A stretch of 62,095 bases of DNA from an uncultured Clostridia bacterium (GCA_946184295.1 CAMHEZ010000011.1:1-62095); one strand, 5' to 3'; counted from the stretch's first letter, positions 40,608 through 48,666 are shown. A program made the numbers and translations. Notes: generated from the sequence alone by a model not told the origin.

Positions 40608-41788
40608 GCGTTTTCCAGAATCTCCTTCAGAATCGCCATGCCCGCGTCGATTTGTTCGTAGGTAATCGTCAGCGGCGGCAGACAGCGCAGCTTGGTCTTG
40701 GCAGTCAGCACCAGCAAGCCCTTCTCCAAAGCCGCTTGCAATACGTCCGCGGCGGCCACGCCGTCCAGCTCCGCGCCCAGCATCAGGCCGATGCCGCTCA
40801 CGCTTTTCACGCGGGGCAGTGCCGCGAGAGAGCGGCGGAAATAGTCCGCCTTTGCTGCGACTTCCTGTAAGAATGCTTCATCGGACAGGCGGTTTAATAC
40901 CGTCAGACCGCCCGCACAGACCACGGGATTGCCGCCGAAGGTGGAGCCGTGCGTGCCGGGGGTAAGCACGCTTGCGTATTCGCCGCGCGTCAGGCACACG
41001 CCGATCGGCAGGCCGCCGCCCAATCCCTTGGCCAATGTCACGATATCGGGCTTCACGCCGAAATGCTCCGCCGCCAGCAGCTTGCCTGTTCGACCGACGC
41101 CTGTCTGCACCTCGTCGGAAATGGTGGCAAGGTCGTGCTGCTTGGCAAGCGCAAAGATTTCATTGACGAAATCCTGCTCCAGCGGAATCACACCGCCCTC
41201 GCCCTGAATAAATTCAAACATGATGGCGCAGACGGTGTCGTCGATGGCCTCCCGCAGCGCCGGAATATTGTTGGCTTCCACATATTTGAACCCCGGCGTA
41301 AAGGGAAAGAAATAGTTGTGAAAATGCTCCTGTCCCGTCGCGGAGAGAGTGGTCACGGTTCTGCCGTGGAAGGAATTGACCAGCGTGATAATGGTGGTGC
41401 GGTTGCGGTCGCCGTATTTGTCAAAGGAACGCTTGCGGGCAATCTTGATGGCGCACTCGTTGGCCTCCGCGCCGCTGTTGCCGAAGAACAATTTGTCGGT
41501 TTCGGTCATGGCGGTGAGCTTGGTCGCGAACTGTGCGGCGGTGGAATTGTAGTAGTAATTGGAGATATGCTGGACTTTATGCGCCTGTTTGCTGACCGCG
41601 TCGGCCCATGCGCTGTCGGCATAGCCGAGCGAATTGGTGCCGATGCCGCTGCCGAAGTCGATATACTGTTTGCCGTCGGCGTCCACGCCCGCCGCGCCGC
41701 TGCCGCTTTCCAGCGCCAGATTCAGACGGCCGTAACTGCCGATGACGGCGGCATTGTATTGTTCGATAATCTCGTTGGAATTGTTCAA
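40604..41788 (-). CDS. argD: Acetylornithine aminotransferase
   Basis: PLP-dependent transaminase converting N-acetylglutamate semialdehyde to N-acetylornithine. About 394 residues. Motifs: [24 protein letters not shown], the [10 protein letters not shown] block with the cofactor-contacting Asp region ISDEVQ, and [13 protein letters not shown] with the Schiff-base Lys. I place the start at the TTG at 41788 because GGAG lies 8 nt upstream and the protein then begins at the family start; the in-frame ATG at 41839 falls close to the divergent small RNA promoter. The gene overlaps the next one by 4 nt. Confidence 0.93.
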   Translation of the reverse strand: MNNSNEIIEQYNAAVIGSYGRLNLALESGSGAAGVDADGKQYIDFGSGIGTNSLGYADSAWADAVSKQAHKVQHISNYYYNSTAAQFATKLTAMTETDKLFFGNSGAEANECAIKIARKRSFDKYGDRNRTTIITLVNSFHGRTVTTLSATGQEHFHNYFFPFTPGFKYVEANNIPALREAIDDTVCAIMFEFIQGEGGVIPLEQDFVNEIFALAKQHDLATISDEVQTGVGRTGKLLAAEHFGVKPDIVTLAKGLGGGLPIGVCLTRGEYASVLTPGTHGSTFGGNPVVCAGGLTVLNRLSDEAFLQEVAAKADYFRRSLAALPRVKSVSGIGLMLGAELDGVAAADVLQAALEKGLLVLTAKTKLRCLPPLTITYEQIDAGMAILKEILENA

Positions 41789-41825
41789 CGTAATCACTCC
41801 ATTGATTTTTTCATAGAATATTTGA

Positions 41826-41854
41826 TTGACAAACCGCATACGGTGTAGTATAAT
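41826..41854 (+). promoter_or_regulatory. Promoter of small RNA copy 2
   Basis: TTGACA (41826-41831), 17-nt spacer, TATAAT (41849-41854). It faces away from argD. Confidence 0.85.
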
Positions 41855-41860
41855 AAAAGA

Positions 41861-41957
41861 GCAAACAGAGTGCTTGTGAATAGACGGCGCTCCGCATTGG
41901 CTTTGGTTAAGAAATAACCGTCGCTAGTTTGGGTGCTAGGCGGTTATTTCTTTTTGT
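41861..41957 (+). ncRNA. Small RNA, candidate type I antitoxin, copy 2
   Basis: About 97-nt RNA: ACAGAGTGC..., ATAGACGGCGCTCCG, then terminator stem AAGAAATAACCG (41909-41920) with CGGTTATTTCTT (41941-41952). The terminator overlaps the 3' end of the small toxin reading frame on the minus strand (41944-42039), giving about 15-50 nt of perfect antisense overlap between the two transcripts. Confidence 0.75.
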
Positions 41958-42039
41958 TTCTGTCGATGAGCAGCACCACCAGAGTGATGATCTGAACGAC
42001 CATCATCACAAATGTGAATAACTCCGCGTAAGTAATCAT
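41944..42039 (-). CDS. Small hydrophobic toxin-like peptide 1
   Basis: A 31-residue peptide: short polar N-terminus MITYAEL, one membrane-spanning stretch (about residues 8-25, rich in Val, Ile, Leu, Met), then DRNKKK. This is the layout of TxpA/BsrG/Fst-type type I toxins, also annotated as putative holin-like toxins. GGGGGTGATG precedes the ATG by about 7 nt. The stop TAA lies inside the bidirectional terminator shared with the convergent small RNA. Its own promoter is at 42196-42224 and gives a long 5' untranslated region. Expected action is membrane damage or depolarisation; this is inferred from architecture. Confidence 0.75.
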   Translation of the reverse strand: MITYAELFTFVMMVVQIITLVVLLIDRNKKK

Positions 42040-42195
42040 CTGACATCACCCCCGATCTCTTTTGGATTTCGGAGGAAAGAAATATTTTCGATTTCGCCTC
42101 CGAACATTCAAAAATGAACCAATCGGAGCGCCGCCTGTTTTCATCTATTCCATGCGCCTTTCGGCGCGGGAACCAAACACTCTGTCTGTAGTTGC

Positions 42196-42224
42196 ATTGT
42201 AACACATCATGCTTGGTTTGTCAA
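42196..42224 (-). promoter_or_regulatory. Promoter of toxin 1 mRNA
   Basis: Minus strand: TTGACA (42224-42219), 17-nt spacer, TACAAT (42201-42196). The transcript would have a leader of about 150 nt with several hairpins. Confidence 0.75.
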
Positions 42225-42254
42225 ATTTTTCCGAATATGTTTTTTTGATTGTGA

Positions 42255-42283
42255 TTGACAAAACGATTGGGCTGTAGTATAAT
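42255..42283 (+). promoter_or_regulatory. Promoter of small RNA copy 3
   Basis: TTGACA (42255-42260), 17-nt spacer, TATAAT (42278-42283). Confidence 0.85.
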
Positions 42284-42289
42284 AAAAGT

Positions 42290-42386
42290 ACAGACAGGGC
42301 GTTCGGCGATAGACGACGCTCCGACTTTAGGGGTTAAAAGAAATAACCGCCACGGATTGCGAGCCTAGGCGGTTATTTCTTTTTGT
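42290..42386 (+). ncRNA. Small RNA, candidate type I antitoxin, copy 3
   Basis: About 97 nt: ACAGACAGGGCGTTCGGCG, ATAGACGACGCTCCGAC, terminator stem AAAAGAAATAACCGCC (42336-42351) with GGCGGTTATTTCTTTT (42369-42384). The CTCCGA stretch is complementary to the UCGGAG of the toxin ribosome binding site, so it could block translation as well as pair through the terminator. Confidence 0.8.
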
Positions 42387-42474
42387 CATTGATACTGTCT
42401 GCAATCATGATGACCAGACCGACGATTTCCACGAGCAGTGCCGTGAACGCAATCAAGTCCTGAAATGTCAGCAT
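42373..42474 (-). CDS. Small hydrophobic toxin-like peptide 2
   Basis: A 33-residue peptide starting MLTFQDLIAFTALL, with one membrane helix (about residues 7-26) and a charged end DSINDKKK. The ATG at 42474 has an excellent site, TCGGAGGTGAT, 6 nt upstream; the longer in-frame extension to 42573 lies in the structured leader and is not expected to be translated. The stop lies in the terminator shared with small RNA copy 3. It is nearly identical to peptide 3 (two differences, I/V and N/H). Type I toxin identity is inferred from size, topology and the convergent RNA. Confidence 0.8.
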   Translation of the reverse strand: MLTFQDLIAFTALLVEIVGLVIMIADSINDKKK

Positions 42475-42633
42475 ATGTATCACCTCCGATTCGTTCCAAG
42501 AATCGAACCGGAGCGACAAAAAGCGTCTCGCCTCCGATTCGTCAAAGAATGTCGGAGTGCCGCCTGTTTTCATCTATTCAGAGAGAATCACGCACCAAAC
42601 GGCGCGTGAGCCAAACACCCTGTCTGCATTTGC

Positions 42634-42662
42634 ATTGTACCATATGATGTCTGGTTTGTCAG
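42634..42662 (-). promoter_or_regulatory. Promoter of toxin 2 mRNA
   Basis: Minus strand: CTGACA (42662-42657), 17-nt spacer, TACAAT (42639-42634). The 5' leader forms a hairpin CACGCGCCGTTTGGTGCGTG (about 42608-42589). Confidence 0.75.
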
Positions 42663-42705
42663 ATTTTTCCGAACTTGTCTTCACGGAAATCAATCTTGAA
42701 AAAGC

Positions 42706-42873
42706 GAAGCGCAATTAAGCGAGCGAATGCGAGCGCGGGGTGCAGGGGGCTGGCTCCCTGCCGGGTCAAGGGCAGCGCCCTTGCAGGGCGTGGGACAGCG
42801 TCCCACGAGGGAGGCGTCAGCCGACCGAGCAAGACGCGCCGGGATTTCGGAAAGGGTCAGGCGAATCCGAATC
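42706..42873 (+). repeat. Interspersed intergenic repeat, copy E
   Basis: Plus-strand copy between the two duplicated toxin modules: AAGCGAAGCGCAATTAAGCG start, CGGGGTGCAGGGGGCTGG, GGCGTGGGACAGCGTCCCAC palindrome as in copy D, GAGCAAGACGCGCCGGGATT, tail GTCAGGCGAATCC. It lacks the AGCTTTCGC palindrome. The reading frame running through it is not treated as a gene. Confidence 0.85.
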
Positions 42874-42918
42874 AAGTTCCGACCAAAATTGATTTCCCTG
42901 ATTTGTCTTTTATCATGG

Positions 42919-42947
42919 TTGACAAAACGATTCGGCTGTAATATAAT
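42919..42947 (+). promoter_or_regulatory. Promoter of small RNA copy 4
   Basis: TTGACA (42919-42924), 17-nt spacer, TATAAT (42942-42947). Confidence 0.85.
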
Positions 42948-42953
42948 AAAAGT

Positions 42954-43050
42954 ACAGACAGGGCGTTCGGCGATAGACGACGCTCCGGCTTTGTGGTTAT
43001 AAAGAAATAACCGCCACGGATTGGGAGCCTAGGCGGTTATTTCTTTTTGT
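42954..43050 (+). ncRNA. Small RNA, candidate type I antitoxin, copy 4
   Basis: Nearly identical to copy 3. Terminator stem AAAGAAATAACCGCC (43001-43015) with GGCGGTTATTTCTTT (43032-43046). It carries CGCTCCGGC in place of CGCTCCGAC. Confidence 0.8.
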
Positions 43051-43138
43051 CATGGATACTGTCTGCAATCATAACAACCAGACCGACAATTTCCACGAGC
43101 AGTGCCGTGAACGCAATCAAGTCCTGAAATGTCAGCAT
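43037..43138 (-). CDS. Small hydrophobic toxin-like peptide 3
   Basis: A 33-residue peptide, a near copy of peptide 2 with Val for Ile at 22 and His for Asn at 29. Same ribosome binding site, membrane helix, KKK end and terminator arrangement. The whole module 42915-43327 is a recent duplicate of 42250-42663, including the long leader. Promoter at 43298-43326. Confidence 0.8.
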   Translation of the reverse strand: MLTFQDLIAFTALLVEIVGLVVMIADSIHDKKK

Positions 43139-43297
43139 ATGTATCACCTCCGATTCGTTCCAAGAATCGAACCGGAGCGACAAAAAGCGTCTCGCCTCCG
43201 ATTCGTCAAAGAATGTCGGAGTGCCGCCTGTTTTCATCTATTCAGAGAGAATCACGCACCAAACGGCGCGTGAGCCAAACACCCTGTCTGTATTTGC

Positions 43298-43326
43298 ATT
43301 GTACCACAAGACGTTTGGTTTGTCAA
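43298..43326 (-). promoter_or_regulatory. Promoter of toxin 3 mRNA
   Basis: Minus strand: TTGACA (43326-43321), 17-nt spacer, TACAAT (43303-43298). Confidence 0.75.
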
Positions 43327-43397
43327 ATTTTTCCGTTTTTGTCATTCACATCAGCCGCCGGAATCGTTCAGCGGCTGAGATTTTTTTCGTCAATGTA

Positions 43398-44270
43398 TCA
43401 ATAGCAGTCCCAGTTGTACAGCACGTCGCTGAAATCCAGACGCTTCAAATTCTCACGGTTGATGAAGAAATTGCCGATGCCCACATCGCCCCAGAGTACG
43501 TCGACGCCGTTGCTGCCATCGGAATCGAGCTGGAACAGCAGGGTGTCGTAATCGTTGCGGGTCGTTCCGTCCCGCGGGTCCTCCTGCGTGAAGAACGGAT
43601 AGCCGCCCATTTTATGTTCCTTATAAGGCTTACTGCTGTCGTCCTCGTAATCTTCCACATCGTCATCATTGTCCGATTGTGTCCAGAGATACTCGTATAC
43701 CGCATCGTCCAGATCATACAGGTCGTCAACCGTTTCATCGGGGTTCAATTCATTCCAACGCGCTGCAAACAGCTCGCTGAAACGGCAATCCCACACGGAA
43801 ATGCCCTCTTCGTCCAGCGAAAAGGTCATGCGGTACTCCCCTTCAAAGGGAGAAAGCTCCCGTTCCGTGATGTCCCCGAAGACTTCCGCTGCACGGTCAG
43901 GTGTCACAGAAGTGTCGATGTCAGGATAGTAAACCACCCTCCAATCGTCCTGCGGAGACGGGACTTCCAGCGGACAACCGTATAAATCATTATCGGAAAT
44001 AAAGAATTGCAGCATTCCCTTGTGGGGGAAGTCGGGCAGCTCGGCGATGTCCTCGCAGTTGATCTGTGCCAGCAGATACAGCGGGTTGCCCTTGCTGTCG
44101 GTCGGTGCCTGCGCTCCCCCGGGAAAGTAGGGCAGTCCGCCGATCTTGCTGTCGAAAATGCCGCATTCCTCCGTGGAAAGCCGGAAACGGCAACAGGGAA
44201 TTTTGGTGCTTTCCGCCAGTTCCTGTTTGATTTGGCGTGCCAGCGCTATTTTGGCTTTGATGTCACTCAT
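43398..44270 (-). CDS. YwqG-like protein (DUF1963)
   Basis: Soluble, acidic 290-residue protein of the DUF1963/YwqG family. Family features: KIGGLPYFPGGAQAPTDSKGNPLYLLAQINCEDI and GMLQFFISDNDLYG, KMGGYPFFTQEDPR, LLFQLDSDGSNGVDVLWGDVGIGNFFINRENL. Structures of the family are known but function is not; members often occur as immunity-type proteins in toxin loci. It lies 29 nt downstream of argB in the same direction. Confidence 0.88.
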   Translation of the reverse strand: MSDIKAKIALARQIKQELAESTKIPCCRFRLSTEECGIFDSKIGGLPYFPGGAQAPTDSKGNPLYLLAQINCEDIAELPDFPHKGMLQFFISDNDLYGCPLEVPSPQDDWRVVYYPDIDTSVTPDRAAEVFGDITERELSPFEGEYRMTFSLDEEGISVWDCRFSELFAARWNELNPDETVDDLYDLDDAVYEYLWTQSDNDDDVEDYEDDSSKPYKEHKMGGYPFFTQEDPRDGTTRNDYDTLLFQLDSDGSNGVDVLWGDVGIGNFFINRENLKRLDFSDVLYNWDCY

Positions 44271-44299
44271 GTTTCATACTCCCTCTTTTATCAACGGTA

Positions 44300-45190
44300 T
44301 CAATAGAACATCGTGCCGATACCGCTGTCGGTAAACATTTCAATCAGAATCGAGTGGGGGATTCTGCCGTCGATGATGTGCGCTCTGCCTACGCCTTGGC
44401 GCACAGCTTCTACGCAGCAGTCGATTTTCGGAATCATGCCGCCCGAGATAATGCCCTGCTTTTTGAGCAGCGGCACTTCGCTGACATTCACCACCGGAAT
44501 GAGCGTGCTCTCGTCGTCCTTGTCACGCAGCAGGCCACAGATGTCGGTCATGAGAATCAGCTTGCTGGCCTTGAGCTTGGCGGCAATCTGCGCCGCCGCC
44601 GTGTCCGCGTTGATGTTGTAGACCTCGCCGCCGTAGCCGCCGGCAATTGTGCTGACAACCGGTGTGTAGCCCTTGTCAATCGCGTCCTGAATCACGCCGG
44701 TGTTGACCTCCACAATCTCACCTACAAAACCGAGATCGTCTTTCTTCATCAGCTTTTCGGCCATCAGCATTCTGCCGTCAAGGCCGCAGAGCCCCAGCGC
44801 TTTGCCGCTGTGACGCATGAGGTGCTGCACCAAGCTTTTATTGACCTTGCCCGCCAGCACCATCTGCACGATGTCCATCGTCTCTTCGTCGGTATAGCGC
44901 ATACCGCCCACGAATTTGCTTTCCTTGCCGATCTTGTCCAGCATGGCGTTGATTTCGGGGCCGCCGCCGTGCACCAGCACCACATTGATACCCACCAATT
45001 GCAGCAGCACAATGTCGCTCATGACCGCTTCCTTCAAGTCCTCGTTGAGCATGGCATTGCCGCCGTACTTGACGACAATGGTTTTGCCCGCCCATTTCTG
45101 GATATACGGCAACGCCTGAATCAGCACGTTGGCGCGGTCTTCGTTGGTGATGTCGGACGGCTGAGCCGTATGGATAAATGATTCTTCCAT
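44300..45190 (-). CDS. argB: Acetylglutamate kinase
   Basis: Phosphorylates N-acetylglutamate, the usual controlled step of arginine synthesis. 296 residues. Motifs: KTIVVKYGGNAM (37-48), VLLQLVGINVVLVHGGGPEIN, the acetylglutamate-binding block VVSTIAGGYGGEVYNINADTAA, and the C-terminal GGMIPKIDCCVEAV. The N-terminal extension of about 30 residues before the core helix is of the kind found in arginine-sensitive hexameric enzymes, so feedback inhibition is plausible. GGAAGG precedes the ATG. Confidence 0.97.
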   Translation of the reverse strand: MEESFIHTAQPSDITNEDRANVLIQALPYIQKWAGKTIVVKYGGNAMLNEDLKEAVMSDIVLLQLVGINVVLVHGGGPEINAMLDKIGKESKFVGGMRYTDEETMDIVQMVLAGKVNKSLVQHLMRHSGKALGLCGLDGRMLMAEKLMKKDDLGFVGEIVEVNTGVIQDAIDKGYTPVVSTIAGGYGGEVYNINADTAAAQIAAKLKASKLILMTDICGLLRDKDDESTLIPVVNVSEVPLLKKQGIISGGMIPKIDCCVEAVRQGVGRAHIIDGRIPHSILIEMFTDSGIGTMFY

Positions 45191-45226
45191 GTTACAATAA
45201 CCTTCCTTGTGATTGAGATGAATCTA

Positions 45227-45628
45227 TCATAAAATTGAATTGATTGTTGATTGCCCTGTCATTTGCTGATGTTCTTTCGCCAGCGCTTCATAAAGCTGCG
45301 CCGCCGACCAGTCCATATTATGTGGGGTCAGCATGGCTTTGAGCCAGACGGGCGGGATTTGGGCGTTGCGATAGGCCAGCAGAAACGTGTCCAGTTCTTT
45401 ATCATTCAGGCCGCAGATGACCATCATTTCCTGTTCAAAACCTTCGCCGCGATAGGGCCGGTTCGCCATGGCATAGATGGGAATGCCCGCCAGTGCGCCG
45501 ATCTTCTCGCCGTACTGGTGCTGATAAATTTTGACGATACGGATTCCTAAGTTGTCGCACACCGACTTGATGAGCGCCGCCTTGCCTTCGTCTATATGGA
45601 ACAACAGCAGCTTTTTGTTACTTGCCAA
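45227..45628 (-). CDS. DUF3783 protein
   Basis: Soluble 133-residue protein with the DUF3783 core: a thioredoxin-like start (KKLLLFHIDEGKAALIKSVCDNLGIRIVKI), then the motif QEMMVICGLNDKELDTFLLAYRNAQIPPVWLKAMLTPHN with the conserved IPPVxLKAxLTxxN. Function is unknown. The start is a TTG with GGGGAGG 9 nt upstream. It lies 36 nt before argB. Confidence 0.85.
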   Translation of the reverse strand: MASNKKLLLFHIDEGKAALIKSVCDNLGIRIVKIYQHQYGEKIGALAGIPIYAMANRPYRGEGFEQEMMVICGLNDKELDTFLLAYRNAQIPPVWLKAMLTPHNMDWSAAQLYEALAKEHQQMTGQSTINSIL

Positions 45629-45643
45629 GTGTTTCGTCCTCCC

Positions 45644-46207
45644 CTAATATTCCTCGGTCAATGCACAAACCATGCACTGTGCCATATCCGCGCAAATTTC
45701 CTCGGGAAACAGTTTTGTCAGCAGCGCTTGAATTTGGATTCTCGCCGCTTTTGCCTCATGCTCCTCTATGGCTGCCATTGGCAGCAGCAGAAAAAACAAC
45801 TGCTCGCCGTATTCGCGCAAAAGCAAACCTTTGACATATTCATACGGCAGCGACTGCAATTGAATAGCATGCGGGCCAGTACAGCCGATTTCACGGCCGT
45901 CGATGAAATAGACGGTGTCGCCGGGGTGGAATTCTATGGCAAGCGTTTGTCCGTCGCCCAATGCCGCTTCCAGCGTGGTCGGTTGGTCGAGATATCCGTC
46001 GGATTGTTCTATCACACCGTCATTATATTGGGTAAATTCATGCCACCACGCCAGACACTCGTCAAGCTCAAGACAATATTCGTCCATGATGTCCGAGAGA
46101 GAAAGATCCTCCTGCTCATTGTAGGCATTTTGCCATTCCGCACGGAAAAAGCTCTGCCAAAAGTATACATTATCAAAACCGATATCGGTGATACCAACCT
46201 TTTTCAT
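45644..46207 (-). CDS. Hypothetical protein, possibly immunity-like
   Basis: Soluble acidic 187-residue protein. It has FDNVYFWQSFFRAEWQNAYNEQED near the start and MDEYCLELDECLAWWHEF, a Trp/Tyr-rich helical pattern of the kind seen in small immunity proteins, then a beta-rich middle (TLAIEFHPGDTVYFIDGREIG). I could not place it in a family with confidence. It is between argJ (12 nt) and the DUF3783 gene (15 nt). Confidence 0.6.
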   Translation of the reverse strand: MKKVGITDIGFDNVYFWQSFFRAEWQNAYNEQEDLSLSDIMDEYCLELDECLAWWHEFTQYNDGVIEQSDGYLDQPTTLEAALGDGQTLAIEFHPGDTVYFIDGREIGCTGPHAIQLQSLPYEYVKGLLLREYGEQLFFLLLPMAAIEEHEAKAARIQIQALLTKLFPEEICADMAQCMVCALTEEY

Positions 46208-46219
46208 ACGGCTTTCTCC

Positions 46220-47491
46220 CTATTTCTTCAAGATATCTCTGAGCTGCTCGGCGCGGTAATCGCCGCTGATTCTCACATAATCATAGGTCAAATCGCAGCC
46301 GTAGGCCTGCGCACTGCCGTCGCCGCTGCCGCAGCTGATGTCAATGAGAATTTCGTCAGCCAGCAGGATTGCCTTGGCGCGTTCCTCGTCAAAAGTCACG
46401 CCTGCACCGTTGCGGCAGACAATCACTCTGCCCCGTTCCGAGACAAACGAAACCTCCATTTGAGAGATATCACACTTGGCGCCTGAATAGCCGATGGCGC
46501 ACAGTACGCGTCCCCAGTTCGCGTCGGAACCGAACATCGCCGCCTTGACCAGACTCGAACAAATCACGGATTTGGCAATCACGCGGGCATTCTCGTCATC
46601 GACTGCGCCGTGAACGCTGCATGTCAGCAGACGCGTGGAGCCTTCGCCGTCCCGCGCCAGTTCCCGGCAAATGGTGGTGCAGATGGCTTTCAAGGCCTCG
46701 GTGAAGCGGTCGAACGCCTCACCTTCACAGTCGATCAGGGGATTGCCCGCCAGACCGGAAGCCATGACGGCTGCTGTGTCGTTGGTGGAAGTGTCGCCGT
46801 CCACCGACACCATATTGAAGGTCTCGGGAACGACCTTGGCCAGCGATTGACGGAGCATGTCGGGCGTGATGGCCGCGTCGGTCGTGATAAAGCAGAGAAT
46901 GGTTGCCATGTTGGGGTGAACCATGCCTGACCCTTTGGCCATCGCGCCGAAGCGCACCTTGGTGCCGCAGAGGTCGCAGACAAAGGCAATTTCCTTGCGA
47001 TAGCGGTCGGTGGTGAGAATCGCGTCGGCCGCGTCGGAGCCGCCGTCATAACGGAGCTGTGCCGCCAGCGCTTCGGCGGATTGCTCGATGGGGGAGAGGT
47101 TCATCACCTGTCCGATCACGCCGGTGGAGGCCACAATCACGTCTTCAGGGGCAATCTTCATCACGCGGGCGGCGATCCGGCACATTTCCTCCGCTTTCTG
47201 CTCGCCGTCGGCGTTGCAGGTGTTGGCGTTGCCGCTGTTGCAGATCAGGCCCTGGGCGTAGCCGTCGGCGAGATTGCGCCGCGTCACGGCAATCGACGCG
47301 CCCTTCACCAGATTTTGGGTATAAACGCCCGCCGCCGCGCACCGCACGTCACAGCGCAGCATGGCCAAATCGCGCTTGCTTTTGTTGCGGCGCATGCCAC
47401 TGTGAATGCCCGCCGCCTGAAAGCCCTTCGGAGCAGTCACGCCGCCGCTGATGACGCGGGATTTTTTGAGTGCAAGTTCAAATTTCGCCAT
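46220..47491 (-). CDS. argJ: Glutamate N-acetyltransferase / ornithine acetyltransferase
   Basis: Transfers acetyl from N-acetylornithine to glutamate, making the pathway cyclic; often also uses acetyl-CoA. 423 residues. The self-cleavage site is in KGSGMVHPNMATILCF, where cleavage before Thr frees the nucleophile. Other motifs are SGNANTCNADGEQKAEE, GDTSTNDTAAVMASG and FGSDANWGRVLCAIGYSG. No argA or argE is in the window, consistent with use of the acetyl cycle. AAAGGTGAAG precedes the ATG. Confidence 0.97.
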   Translation of the reverse strand: MAKFELALKKSRVISGGVTAPKGFQAAGIHSGMRRNKSKRDLAMLRCDVRCAAAGVYTQNLVKGASIAVTRRNLADGYAQGLICNSGNANTCNADGEQKAEEMCRIAARVMKIAPEDVIVASTGVIGQVMNLSPIEQSAEALAAQLRYDGGSDAADAILTTDRYRKEIAFVCDLCGTKVRFGAMAKGSGMVHPNMATILCFITTDAAITPDMLRQSLAKVVPETFNMVSVDGDTSTNDTAAVMASGLAGNPLIDCEGEAFDRFTEALKAICTTICRELARDGEGSTRLLTCSVHGAVDDENARVIAKSVICSSLVKAAMFGSDANWGRVLCAIGYSGAKCDISQMEVSFVSERGRVIVCRNGAGVTFDEERAKAILLADEILIDISCGSGDGSAQAYGCDLTYDYVRISGDYRAEQLRDILKK

Positions 47492-47552
47492 TGCTTCTTC
47501 ACCTTTCGTGAATTAAGGATAAATAGGGATAGATTCAAAACCGGAAAAACCC

Positions 47553-47882
47553 TCAATCCTCGCGGATACTTTTTTCGATGTTGATTTTCTTGTGACAGTC
47601 GGGGCATTCGTCGGTGATGGCAATCGGAATGCCGAAAAGACCCGTCTTGACGATGTTTTTGGAGCCGCACTTGGGGCAGAACAGATACTCCTTGCTGCGG
47701 TGGCCGTAGATGCTGCACATGGTCGCGCCGAGCAATACCAGCGCGATGATAACCGCGATAGTGGCATAGCCGCCTTTGACAAAGAAGCAGAGATCAAAGA
47801 GAAAAACGGCCAGCATATACAGCAGATAGGCGGCAATCATCAGTGCCCTGCGGGATTCAAAGTACTCTCTTCTGGATTTCAT
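47553..47882 (-). CDS. Small membrane protein with C-terminal zinc ribbon
   Basis: 109 residues: two membrane helices (about 13-35 and 42-60) followed by a zinc ribbon with FCPKCGSKNIV and ECPDCHKKI (four cysteines). Function is unknown. TGGAGGA precedes the ATG. It follows the small Oad-beta-like gene by 6 nt and precedes argJ by 61 nt. Confidence 0.7.
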   Translation of the reverse strand: MKSRREYFESRRALMIAAYLLYMLAVFLFDLCFFVKGGYATIAVIIALVLLGATMCSIYGHRSKEYLFCPKCGSKNIVKTGLFGIPIAITDECPDCHKKINIEKSIRED

Positions 47883-47888
47883 AGCGCG

Positions 47889-48164
47889 TCAATCCTCCAC
47901 ATACTTCTTGATTAATCCCAGCAGCAGCGTGGAGATGGCCGCGACAATGGCCGACCACGTCGCCACAAACTTCAGGAAGGTTTTAAACGGGCTGTCTTCC
48001 GTGCTGACAAACACGGCGGTCGGGCCGTCCGCGCCGCCGATGATGCCGATGTCGCCCTTCATGCCGCTCGCCAGATTGCGTACGCCGGTAGCCAGACCGA
48101 TCACGCTGATGACGCACAGCAGGAGCGACGTGATTTTCTTGTAAGTGCTTCGTATCAAATCCAT
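47889..48164 (-). CDS. Miniature protein with Na+-decarboxylase beta-subunit motif
   Basis: 91 residues from the ATG at 48164 (GGGAGAG upstream). Two membrane helices (about 11-30 and 66-85) flank a loop with GDIGIIGGADGPTAVFVS, the hallmark motif of the beta subunit of oxaloacetate/glutaconyl decarboxylase sodium pumps, proteins several times longer. The remaining pump is absent. Either a reduced relative or a fragment kept for another purpose; the start, ribosome binding site and clean reading frame argue against a pseudogene. Located between the acetyltransferase and zinc-ribbon genes. Confidence 0.75.
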   Translation of the reverse strand: MDLIRSTYKKITSLLLCVISVIGLATGVRNLASGMKGDIGIIGGADGPTAVFVSTEDSPFKTFLKFVATWSAIVAAISTLLLGLIKKYVED

Positions 48165-48192
48165 TAAAATCCACTCTCCCTCAGTGAAACAA

Positions 48193-48666
48193 TTACAATA
48201 TTTTCTCCATACCGATTTTCTGCGGCACCAGTCCGCATCTCTCATAAAATTTCATCGCGCCGGGATTGCAGCACCACACATTCAATGTGACGTTGTAGCA
48301 GCCGCTTTCCTTGGCAAATTGCAGCACATTTTCATACAACTGCTGCCCGATATGCTGACCCCTGCGGTTCTCGTCCACACACAGATCGTCGATGTAGAGT
48401 GTCTTGATATCCGTCACGGCCGTGTCGTTCGGGTGCTGCTTGAACATGCAAAAGGCATAACCCGTCACCTCGTCGCTGTCTACGGCCACAAAGATGGGAC
48501 GACTGTCGTCCGCTATCAAATCCGCCAGTTGTTTTGCTGTATATTTGGTCCCGTCCGGTTTGAAAAGGTCCGGTCTGCCCTGATGATGCACATTGCAAAC
48601 CTGCCGCAGCAGTTCGCTGATGGCGGGAATATCGCTTTGTGCTGCTCTGCGTATGTTCATATTCAT
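48193..48666 (-). CDS. GNAT-family N-acetyltransferase
   Basis: Acetyl-CoA-dependent transferase, 157 residues from the ATG at 48666. GNAT features: MNIRRAAQSDIPAISELL start, TLYIDDLCVDENRRGQHIGQQLYENVLQFA with the acetyl-CoA loop (RRGQHIG), and VWCCNPGAMKFYERCGLVPQKIGMEK. The ATG overlaps the argH stop (ATGA), so it is translated from the argH message; a longer upstream frame is not supported. The substrate is unknown and need not relate to arginine. Confidence 0.9.
   Translation of the reverse strand: MNMNIRRAAQSDIPAISELLRQVCNVHHQGRPDLFKPDGTKYTAKQLADLIADDSRPIFVAVDSDEVTGYAFCMFKQHPNDTAVTDIKTLYIDDLCVDENRRGQHIGQQLYENVLQFAKESGCYNVTLNVWCCNPGAMKFYERCGLVPQKIGMEKIL

Noticed and set aside
42373-42573. 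A 66-residue version of toxin peptide 2 starting at 42573.
   Set aside because: The first 33 residues lie in the structured mRNA leader without a ribosome binding site, whereas the ATG at 42474 has a near-perfect one; the same holds for peptide 3.
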